Assembly (NCBI GenBank): GCA_023433505.1
Contig: JAEZCO010000056.1
Location: 1-64,000 of the forward strand
From: Bacillota bacterium
GTDB taxonomy: Bacteria; Bacillota; Clostridia; Acetivibrionales; DTU013
Direction of reading: 5' to 3'
DNA: 64,000 nucleotides
The notes under the pieces were generated by a model that saw only the letters and a list, made by a program, of their open reading frames with translations, had not been told where the DNA came from and made no database searches. Of the stretch, positions 43,394-51,127 are shown one piece after another. The position numbers were made by a program, and so were the translations under genes. Every line of letters starts with the position of its first letter. The first letter of the stretch is position 1.

Positions 43394-46087
43394 ATGAAGC
43401 AGCGTAAAGCATTTAAAATAAAAAGCATAGTAATTTCCTCCATAGTGGTTTTAGGCATGGCCCTCAGCAGTTTTTCTGTTTTTGGGGAAGCCTCCTCCTC
43501 CATAAAGGACCTGGATAAAAGCTCAAGCTATGCGCGCCAGGCAATCATGGACCTTGCAGGCAAGAATATCATCACGGGAGACAGCAAAGGGAATTTCAAC
43601 CCCGGGCAGGATATTACACGTGCCCAGATGGTTACCATTCTTGTCAGGGTGATGGGACTTTCCATCCAGGAGCTTCCAGCCAAAGCAACCTTTCGGGACG
43701 TACCTGTAAACCACTGGGCTTTTCCTTATGTAGAAGCCGCATATAAGGCGGGCATAATCAATGGTTTGTCAAAAGACAGCTTTGGTGTAAACGAGCCTTG
43801 CTCACGCGAGCAGATGACTGCTATTTTTGTCCGAGCCCTGGGAATCAGTACCGGCGATATCGATAGGGCCTATGGTACGCAAAGCATAGACAAACTGGCG
43901 GATATAAGCAAGATATCCGCATGGTCCAGAAGTTATGTGGAATTTGCCTTGTCGACGGGACTGATGACAGGGACAAGCAGCAAAACCTTCAGCCCGTGGG
44001 AACATGCGAAAAGGGAACAGGCTGCGGTTGTCACCGACCGCTTCATTCATAACAAGGATGACATCACAATACTGCCTTCAAAGGACGGCGAGCTTACTTC
44101 AGCGCAAATTGCCGCCCTTGAAAAAGGTACGGTAACTATCCGGGCCTATGATGAAGCCGGTGTGCCGGTATCCACCGGAAGCGGCTTCGCAGTGGCAAAG
44201 GGCTTGTTTCTGACAAGCTATCATCTCCTGGAGGGCGCCAGAACGTATACCATCACCGACAGCAGCGGAAAAGCCTATGATGTCCTGGGAATTGTAAAAT
44301 ATGATCCCGATGTGAATCTTGCAGTGATAAAGACAAAGGAACTGACGGACATTCCGGCGCTTAAAATGGGGACCAAAAGCAGTGCAGAAAAAGCGGACCG
44401 GATTGCGGTGATCAGCAATCCCCAAGGGCAGCAGAACCTGGTCTCGCAGGGCATCGTAAGCGGTATACGGAAGTTCCGGTACGGTGAAAACGGCAGTGCC
44501 GATATCTTGCAAATAACTGCCTCTTTAAGCGGCGACCGCATCGGAGGGCCGCTTTGCGATATGAAGGGGAAAGTTATAGGCGTAGCCGACTCCATTTCGG
44601 CGGACGGAAATCTTAAATTTGCTGTTGCCATAGACCATGCCCTCGGCTGGATACAGGAGCTTCAAGGGAAGTCCTTTGAGAGTATCAAAGTTCTTGATAT
44701 GAGTCAGGTGACGGCAGGGTACCTGGATACCTCCGATGAAAGCATAAAGGCCCTTATATACAAGTCTTTTCGTGCCTTGGAGGAAAAAGACATCAATGCC
44801 TATATGACAACGGTTCATCCCTTGGCTCCCGGATATAAGCTTACAAAGGAAGAAATGGGGAAGATTCTCAAGCTCTATGACTTTGATTTTGATATTTTGG
44901 AACTGGACATCCTGCAGAAACAAACGGACAAAGCGGAAGTCGAACTGGTTTATACCATCAAAAGACTGGACATGCAGGAGACGGACACCCTCAGGGTTTA
45001 TGGGGATTACTTGCTTCAAAAGCGCAACGGCGAATGGAAGATTTACCTTGCATCGGAATTGGTGAACGAGTATCCCAAGGAAACCCGTTATGATACAGGC
45101 ATCGGTGCCATTACCAAAGAAGAAGCGCTGTGGGCTTACGAAGAAGCGACAAAAAATACGCCGCAGGAAGGAAATATTAATGGGACGGCACTGAAATTCA
45201 CGGTAACGGATTCAATAATCCATCCGGACAAGCCGGTTATATTCTTTAGCGATAAAACTACGAAAAAGGTATATGCATACAACTATGCCACGGGACAAAC
45301 CAAAGAGGCCGGCTTTACTCTGCCGCCGGAAAGTATTGCTCTGGCGGGAAATGAGATTTATGTGGCTTTGCTTAAGGGTGAGCACAGCCCGTATTGGTTT
45401 ACCGATGATCAAAAAGGCGCTATCGCCATTTTAGACAGTGAAACGCTGCAAATCAAAGAGCAGTTTGATATTGCCATAGATCCGTACGCTATTGTTGCAG
45501 GAAAGGACGGATACATCTATGTGACCTCAGGCTCGGGACAGCATACCCAACTCAAGAGCTATTCACGGACCACGCTAAAAGAGGCTGCTTCAACCGGAGT
45601 TGACGCAGAGAGCTATGCTTTGCTTCATCCCACAAAAAACATAATCTACACAACGAACAATTCATCTCCAATGGATATGGTCATGTATAACATTTCTCAA
45701 GGAAAGTTCACAGACCCTGCATATCCGGGAGGTGTTGATTCGCCGTATCATGGTGATTATGATGTGGGCAAAAGATTTATCTTCTCTCCCGACGGGAACT
45801 ACCTTATCAATAGCGCAGGAACTGTTTTTTCCACAGGGTCCGGGCTGTTGGGCTACTACAATACCCTTGGCAGGGAGTTCACGGATATAGTCTTTGCCCC
45901 TGACGGCAAGAGCTTTTTTACCGGTATTAAAGGCGGACTTATCTATGAGTACACGTACCCTGGCTTCAAGCCCACCAATACCTACAAGGTACAAGGGGAA
46001 ATCGTAAGGCTCTACTGCCGCGGCAACCAATTGATGGCTGTAACAAAAGCCAACAATAAATATTATATTGAAACTGTCGGACTTTAA
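43394..46087 (+). CDS. SLH-anchored pseudoprotease with propeller-like C-terminus
   Basis: The product of about 897 residues parallels its neighbour: signal peptide, three SLH units, a trypsin-like domain and a matching tail (WKIYLA). The triad is broken: His277 is kept (TSYHLLEG), but Asp becomes Asn308 (VNLAVIK) and the catalytic Ser becomes Ile383 (GDRIGGPLCD). A further 320 residues form repeats of about 40 residues typical of a YVTN/beta-propeller (KKVYAYNYATGQT, GAIAILDSETLQIK, GYIYVTSGSG, IIYTTNNSS, IFSPDGNYL, VFAPDGKSF). It is probably a non-enzymatic binding or scaffold protein. ATG 43394 has AAAGAGG upstream; GTG 43370, overlapping the previous gene, is less likely. Confidence 0.87.
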   Translation: MKQRKAFKIKSIVISSIVVLGMALSSFSVFGEASSSIKDLDKSSSYARQAIMDLAGKNIITGDSKGNFNPGQDITRAQMVTILVRVMGLSIQELPAKATFRDVPVNHWAFPYVEAAYKAGIINGLSKDSFGVNEPCSREQMTAIFVRALGISTGDIDRAYGTQSIDKLADISKISAWSRSYVEFALSTGLMTGTSSKTFSPWEHAKREQAAVVTDRFIHNKDDITILPSKDGELTSAQIAALEKGTVTIRAYDEAGVPVSTGSGFAVAKGLFLTSYHLLEGARTYTITDSSGKAYDVLGIVKYDPDVNLAVIKTKELTDIPALKMGTKSSAEKADRIAVISNPQGQQNLVSQGIVSGIRKFRYGENGSADILQITASLSGDRIGGPLCDMKGKVIGVADSISADGNLKFAVAIDHALGWIQELQGKSFESIKVLDMSQVTAGYLDTSDESIKALIYKSFRALEEKDINAYMTTVHPLAPGYKLTKEEMGKILKLYDFDFDILELDILQKQTDKAEVELVYTIKRLDMQETDTLRVYGDYLLQKRNGEWKIYLASELVNEYPKETRYDTGIGAITKEEALWAYEEATKNTPQEGNINGTALKFTVTDSIIHPDKPVIFFSDKTTKKVYAYNYATGQTKEAGFTLPPESIALAGNEIYVALLKGEHSPYWFTDDQKGAIAILDSETLQIKEQFDIAIDPYAIVAGKDGYIYVTSGSGQHTQLKSYSRTTLKEAASTGVDAESYALLHPTKNIIYTTNNSSPMDMVMYNISQGKFTDPAYPGGVDSPYHGDYDVGKRFIFSPDGNYLINSAGTVFSTGSGLLGYYNTLGREFTDIVFAPDGKSFFTGIKGGLIYEYTYPGFKPTNTYKVQGEIVRLYCRGNQLMAVTKANNKYYIETVGL

Positions 46088-46120
46088 TTCTATTTAGCCT
46101 TTGCAGTATGTACCAACCCG

Positions 46121-46161
46121 TCTGTCATTGCGAGCGCAATGCTGTGGAGTGTGGCAACCTC
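46121..46161 (+). repeat. REP-like extragenic fragment
   Basis: GTCATTGCGAGCGCAATGCT followed by GGAGTGTGGCAACC has the CATTGCGAG head and GTGGCAA tail of a dispersed bacterial extragenic repeat. It is followed by a TATGGGG/CCCCATA hairpin at 46171-46190. Confidence 0.4.
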
Positions 46162-46206
46162 AAAAGGCATTATGGGGGCATGTCCCCATAGGAAATTGAA
46201 AACAGA

Positions 46207-46235
46207 TTGCAAATCGCCGGTTCATGTGCTAGAAT
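46207..46235 (+). promoter_or_regulatory. Promoter of the chemoreceptor-like gene
   Basis: TTGCAA (46207-46212) and TAGAAT (46230-46235) are exactly 17 nt apart. Confidence 0.6.
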
Positions 46236-46265
46236 CAGTAGTATAAATTTTGGATGCGACATAAC

Positions 46266-46308
46266 AAAGGCGTTAATACGGGATTTTTACGTATTAGCGC
46301 CTTTTTGT
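46266..46308 (+). terminator. Attenuator-like terminator in the leader
   Basis: AAAGGCGTTAATACG (46266-46280) pairs with CGTATTAGCGCCTTT (46290-46304), followed by T2-5 and then GTCC. It lies about 25 nt after the predicted transcription start and before the start codon at 46326, so it could terminate leader transcripts unless relieved. Confidence 0.6.
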
Positions 46309-46325
46309 CCGAAAGGCGGCATACG

Positions 46326-47846
46326 ATGAACAACAAATTTGCAGCAATAATACCGGCAGTCGGGTTAATCCTGGGAGCGGTTATATTTTTTATCCCTTTT
46401 CCGTATATTTGGGCAGGCCCCGGAGCTTACCTTATCATCACAGGCGCGGCCCTTGCTTTTTATGTGGGAAGCAGCAAAAAGGCAAATGCAAAAAAAGACG
46501 GGATCATTCATGAACTGAAAGAGGAGCTTGGCAAATTCAAAAAGGAATTGTATGTAACCTCCAGTCAGGTCTCTTCTGTTTCCGAACAGCTGTATATCAA
46601 CCTTGATGAGAATAATGCCTTTGCACAGCAGTTGTATGCGGAAACCACCGATATGGCCGATTTGAATGTCCAGGTCAATGAAAACATCCACAGTACGCTT
46701 TCCGGTATCAAGGCCATGACCCAGCTGATAAAGGAAGCCAGAGATACCTCCGGACAGTTGGAATCCCTCGGCAGTTCATCCGAGCGGGTATTGAAAACCA
46801 GTCTTGAAGAAATTCTTGAAATCGTCAACACTATTCATGAAATCCAGGAATCCTTCAATATAACCACCGAATACATGGACAAGTTGTCCAATTCATCCGG
46901 TGAGATCGTGAAGATCCTTGATACGGTAAACCATATCTCAAAGCAGACACACCTTCTTGCTTTGAATGCCTCAATAGAGTCCGCCAGAGCAGGAGAAGCA
47001 GGAAAAGGCTTTGCGGTCGTGGCGGATGAAATACGGAAATTGGCGCTGGAAAGCGAAAGCTCGGTGAAGGACATCAACGGGTTGATCAATGCGATTCAGG
47101 CTGAGATTGCAGGGGTCCACGGCATTGTTGGCGAGAACGGAATCAAGGTTCAAAACGGCGTAAAGTGCTCCAAGGCCATTGAAGCAAACCTTGAGAAGAT
47201 ACATAACTCCTTCCGCAGCGTACTGGAGATGGTGAAGAAAATCATCCTCCTTTCCGAGGAAGAGTCAAGAGACGCCAATGAAGTAGCGGATAAGATGAAG
47301 GGCGTGGAAAGCATCGCAGGCATTACGGCAAAAAGGGTTGAAAATGTGAAAGAATCGGTGTATACGCAAAAGCAAAGCATTCAAGAAATTGCCGAAATGG
47401 GGAGCCGTTTGAATATGGCTTCAAAGAGCCTTGCCGAGCTTTTGGACAACTCCGGCCTTGAGCTGTCTGCGGATTATGCCGGAAACACGGAAAAAATCCG
47501 GCAGGCTTTCGATGTTATAAAGGAATTGGCAGCCAACCCGGAAATCCGTAATCTGGATAAGAATGTGCACAGGGAGTCCATGGCGGAGCTGTTGTACCGG
47601 TATGATTTTATTGAGGCCGCATGGAGCAACGATGCCAAGGGGAGATTCATATGCTCCATTCCCGAAGCGGGTATTGCCAATGCAAATATAAGGGAATGGT
47701 TTAAAAGAAGCATCGAAGGAGAGGACTTTTCCTCGAAGGTATATGTTTCAGCCATTACCAAGAATCCGTGCATTACGCTTTCCATCCCTGTCAAGGCTGA
47801 AAGCGGAAATATCATTGGCGTCCTGGGCGTGGACCTGAAGCTTTAG
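46326..47846 (+). CDS. Methyl-accepting chemotaxis-like protein with C-terminal sensor
   Basis: The product of about 506 residues has two adjacent N-terminal membrane segments (about 6-22 and 27-43) with almost no outside loop, a long coiled coil, and an MCP signalling tip (LLALNASIESARAGEAGKGF, about 220-239, then AVVADEIRKLA). After the signalling domain comes a domain of about 120 residues (EAAWSNDAKGRFICSIPEA ... GNIIGVLGVDLKL) resembling the C-terminal part of a Cache or PAS-like sensor. Both ends are therefore cytoplasmic, and sensing is probably internal. ATG 46326 is preceded by AAAGGCGG; a longer frame from 46254 runs through the attenuator hairpin and is unlikely. Confidence 0.85.
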   Translation: MNNKFAAIIPAVGLILGAVIFFIPFPYIWAGPGAYLIITGAALAFYVGSSKKANAKKDGIIHELKEELGKFKKELYVTSSQVSSVSEQLYINLDENNAFAQQLYAETTDMADLNVQVNENIHSTLSGIKAMTQLIKEARDTSGQLESLGSSSERVLKTSLEEILEIVNTIHEIQESFNITTEYMDKLSNSSGEIVKILDTVNHISKQTHLLALNASIESARAGEAGKGFAVVADEIRKLALESESSVKDINGLINAIQAEIAGVHGIVGENGIKVQNGVKCSKAIEANLEKIHNSFRSVLEMVKKIILLSEEESRDANEVADKMKGVESIAGITAKRVENVKESVYTQKQSIQEIAEMGSRLNMASKSLAELLDNSGLELSADYAGNTEKIRQAFDVIKELAANPEIRNLDKNVHRESMAELLYRYDFIEAAWSNDAKGRFICSIPEAGIANANIREWFKRSIEGEDFSSKVYVSAITKNPCITLSIPVKAESGNIIGVLGVDLKL

Positions 47847-48513
47847 CCTGCGCTCAGCTTTCCCAATAGCATAACACCACACTTTGTCATCGGTATGAGC
47901 AGGGGAATGGGAAGAATGGCGGTCAATGATTGTTGCGACCATCTTTTCATTCTCATGTATGCTTGGTATATACCTTTAAACAAGTGCCTTGCGACAACTG
48001 CGATTGGGTGAATATCTTTGTCAGACTGCTTCCGGTTTATGTGAAGCAGTTGCCGGCAGCGATCCTGCTGTATCTTTTTGTGCAACCTATGGATGTTGTA
48101 TCCTGATTCTCTGCAACTTTATTCCTTTAATTATTACAAATTAACTTTAGTATTTCCATGTAGAATTTTGTCGATAAATAAGATTATAAGCCTTAAATAT
48201 TGAATGTCCAGCTAGTTAAATAAAAGTGATAGGAATAAGCAAAAGTCATTATTGATATAAAAAAATTACAAGCATATAATGAGTTCAGGCTCTTGCGGAA
48301 CCTTGACAATACCATAGGGTTGTGCGGCAAACTTCCGGTAAAGTAAGATCCATTCTTTAATCAAAACATCGTCGGCGAAGGTGATATAGTATCTTTTTAT
48401 GATTGCCGGCTGACATTTAATGACGGATTCCTGGAGCGGAATTTATTCAACTGACCGGGATGTAAGGTTACCGATAGAGGAAGTTCCTATACTATGATAA
48501 GGGGTTATGTCAA
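47847..48513. other. 667-bp gap with promoter and long leader
   Basis: No complete gene is seen. The first half contains an open stretch ending around 48104 (reading PVYVKQLPAAILLYLFV) that could be a decayed membrane-protein tail. The second half holds the promoter at 48252-48280 and a leader of about 225 nt before the permease gene; I could not match it to a known riboswitch. Confidence 0.45.
48252..48280 (+). promoter_or_regulatory. Promoter of the LplB/LplC-type operon
   Basis: TTGATA (48252-48257) and TATAAT (48275-48280) are 17 nt apart, about 234 bp before the first permease gene. Confidence 0.65.
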
Positions 48514-49470
48514 ATGACGAATCAAAATATTTCCACAGTGACCAACAGCAGGATCGACTCCCCAAAAAGCCTTACTAAGAACTATCTTCACAACAACTAT
48601 ATGCTTTATGTTTTTCTATTGCTGCCTTTACTATATTTTGTTATTTTCAAATATGTACCCATGTACGGCATTTTAATCGCCTTTAAAGACTACAACATTT
48701 TTGAAGGCATCTGGAAGAGTCCCTGGATAGGGTTGGATGCCTTCAAGGATATTTTCTCAATGCCCCAGTTTACACAGGCTGTGCGCAACACCTTTTTATT
48801 GAATTTTCTTGACCTGATTTTCGGCTTCCCGGCGCCCATTATTCTGGCTATTGTACTGAGCGAGACAAAGGTGCTGGGGCTTAAAAAGGTATCCCAGACC
48901 ATTTTATACCTGCCCCATTTCCTGTCATGGGTGATTATAGGAAGCATCTCGCTGCAGCTGCTGGCTCCGCAATCGGGCCTTGTTAACATTGTGCTGGGTA
49001 AAGTGGGAGTTGAACCGTTACCGTTTTTAACAAACCCATGGATATGGCTTGGCACCTATACCGTTCTGGGCATATGGCAGGGCGCCGGCTGGGGTACAAT
49101 AATATATTTAGCTGCAATATATGGAATAAATAATGAGCTATACGAAGCTGCAGTAGTGGACGGCGCCGGCCGCCTCCGAAAAATCTGGCATATCACCCTG
49201 CCCGGGTTAAAGCCGACGATTGTCATCCTCCTCATCATGCAAATGGGCAGAATGCTGCAAATCGGGTTTGACAGGCCTTATGTCGTCGGAAACAATCTTG
49301 TTATGGAGTTTTCAGAGGTCATCAGCACCTTTGTATACAGAATAGGATTGAAATCCTTTCAATTTACGATTGCAACGGCAGTAGGACTCTTCCAGTCGCT
49401 GGTGGGGCTGGCTTTCCTGCTTGTGACCAATTATATCGCCGATAAGGTGGGGGAACAGGGAATCTGGTAA
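48514..49470 (+). CDS. Carbohydrate ABC permease, LplB-like
   Basis: The 318-residue permease of the CUT1 class has six membrane segments and the conserved cytoplasmic EAA loop (YEAAVVDGAGRLRKIWHITLP). The opening YVFLLLPLLYFVIFKYVPMYG block is characteristic of LplB/YtcP-group permeases that import oligosaccharides in Firmicutes. It is followed by its partner permease and, after a small lipoprotein gene, by a solute-binding protein. As is usual for this class, no ATPase gene is nearby; a shared MsmK-type ATPase elsewhere is expected. Confidence 0.92.
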   Translation: MTNQNISTVTNSRIDSPKSLTKNYLHNNYMLYVFLLLPLLYFVIFKYVPMYGILIAFKDYNIFEGIWKSPWIGLDAFKDIFSMPQFTQAVRNTFLLNFLDLIFGFPAPIILAIVLSETKVLGLKKVSQTILYLPHFLSWVIIGSISLQLLAPQSGLVNIVLGKVGVEPLPFLTNPWIWLGTYTVLGIWQGAGWGTIIYLAAIYGINNELYEAAVVDGAGRLRKIWHITLPGLKPTIVILLIMQMGRMLQIGFDRPYVVGNNLVMEFSEVISTFVYRIGLKSFQFTIATAVGLFQSLVGLAFLLVTNYIADKVGEQGIW

Positions 49471-49509
49471 TGTGCCGGACTATTTTGGAGATTCTTGGAG
49501 GGATGACAG

Positions 49510-50382
49510 ATGAAGAACGGATTGAAGGATAAAGCCTTTGACGGGTCGATGGTCCTTATCATTATATTTGCGTCAATACTTTGCATTTTGCCCATGGTAT
49601 ATATTTTTGCGGTTTCTTTCAGCTCAAACAACGCCATTGCATCAAGGCAGGTCTTGCTTTGGCCGGTGGAGTTTACCCTGGAGTCTTATAAGGCTGTTTT
49701 CACAGACAAATCCATGCTCCATTCCATGTTTTTCACCATCTGGCTGACTATAGCCGGCACCGTGTTCAGCATTATCATGACCATTCTTGCAGCGTATCCG
49801 CTTACAAAGAAAAAATTGAAAGGAAGAAATTTCTTCCTTGTGCTTATTGTTATTACCATGTATTTTGGCGGAGGAATGATCCCCGACTATATTCTTGTGA
49901 AGAACCTGGGGCTGATCGACTCGCCCCTGGCGCTCTTGCTGCCGTACTGCCTGAGCGCGTTTAACATGATCATCCTGAAAACCTTTTTTTCCAATCTGCC
50001 GGAAAGTCTTGAAGAATCGGCCTATCTGGATGGAGCGTCCCATTTGGTCATTCTGACAAGAATCGTGATTCCGCTTTCCACACCGGTGCTGGCGACACTT
50101 TCGCTATTCTACGCAGTCGGCCGCTGGAACGGGTTCCAGGATGCCTTGATGTATGTTAACAGCCAGCAATATTTTCCCCTTCAGATGAAGCTATACCAAT
50201 TGATTTATAATAACCAGATGTCCGAGATCGCCCAGGCGGAAGGCTCCTCCATCCAGCGGCTGGCCCCGGAGAGCCTGAAGGCAGCGGCCGTCCTGTTTGC
50301 AACGGTTCCTATCCTGCTGGTGTATCCCTGGCTCCAGCGGTATTTCATTTCGGGCGTCATGATTGGCGCGATAAAGGGCTGA
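49510..50382 (+). CDS. Carbohydrate ABC permease, LplC/YtcP-like
   Basis: The 290-residue partner permease has six membrane segments and an EAA loop (EESAYLDGASHLVILTRIVIP). The long periplasm-facing insertion near 200-240 and the closing LVYPWLQRYFISGVMIGAIKG are typical of LplC/YtcP. GGAGGG precedes the ATG. With LplB-like it forms the channel. Confidence 0.92.
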   Translation: MKNGLKDKAFDGSMVLIIIFASILCILPMVYIFAVSFSSNNAIASRQVLLWPVEFTLESYKAVFTDKSMLHSMFFTIWLTIAGTVFSIIMTILAAYPLTKKKLKGRNFFLVLIVITMYFGGGMIPDYILVKNLGLIDSPLALLLPYCLSAFNMIILKTFFSNLPESLEESAYLDGASHLVILTRIVIPLSTPVLATLSLFYAVGRWNGFQDALMYVNSQQYFPLQMKLYQLIYNNQMSEIAQAEGSSIQRLAPESLKAAAVLFATVPILLVYPWLQRYFISGVMIGAIKG

Positions 50383-50482
50383 TGGAAATAAAAAGGAAAT
50401 GGTACACCTCGAAGGTCATAGCAAGATCCCATACGCCATACCAAGCAAAAAATAAAACCATTCAAACAAGGGGGAAGCGATA

Positions 50483-50929
50483 ATGATAACCAGAATAGCA
50501 AAAGGGACTGCGGTGCTTGCCACAATTCTCATGCTCACCCTGGCCGGGTGCGGAAGCGGCGGAGACAACAGCGGAGCTTCAGACGCCCGGACTACGGCGG
50601 CGGAGATATCCGTCCCGGCGGAAAGCCAGGTGATTGAACAGGCGGTTACCGAGCAGATTGCGGAAGAGGCGGACGCCAAAGGAAGCGTCAGAGAAATCCT
50701 CGGCGACTGGGTGGATGTCGCCACCGCCGACCGGTTCGCAAATATTACCGAGAATGGCGGAGCATACCAGTATGAAGATAATGAAGGCAAATACCCCGCC
50801 GAATTTGTTGACGGAGTTCTGAAGGTAAAACTAAACGAGACGGATACGGCGGATGTATATATTGACATGGGAAGCGGCAATCTGAAGCTCATTTTCCAGG
50901 ACAACATCTCCGAATTCAAGCGGAAATAA
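50483..50929 (+). CDS. Small uncharacterised lipoprotein
   Basis: The 148-residue product has a lipoprotein signal (LTLAGC, Cys about residue 23) and an Ala/Thr/Glu-rich stalk. Its domain of about 75 residues has short strands (WVDVATADRFANITENGG, YQYEDNEGKYPAEFVDG). I do not recognise a family. GGGGGAAG precedes the ATG. Its place between the permeases and the binding protein suggests an accessory to uptake. Confidence 0.7.
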   Translation: MITRIAKGTAVLATILMLTLAGCGSGGDNSGASDARTTAAEISVPAESQVIEQAVTEQIAEEADAKGSVREILGDWVDVATADRFANITENGGAYQYEDNEGKYPAEFVDGVLKVKLNETDTADVYIDMGSGNLKLIFQDNISEFKRK

Positions 50930-51127
50930 CGGAGGCGGTCCACTCCCAATGTCTACACTCAACTTATTTGCATAAAGGCAGCCTATCCAGACCGCGAATA
51001 TGATTTCAGTCCGGAAGAAGGAGGTGTGTCATATTATTGGTAAAAAGGTCTTTCGGGTCTGGCGGCGGGTTGTCTGACGGAAGCGTTACGATGGTGCAGT
51101 AAAATTATTGAAAACAGGAGGGTATTT

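Noticed and set aside
48287..48513. Long leader of the LplB/LplC operon considered as a riboswitch.
   Set aside because: I could not match conserved core sequences of any class, and no terminator or RBS-hiding stem was found.
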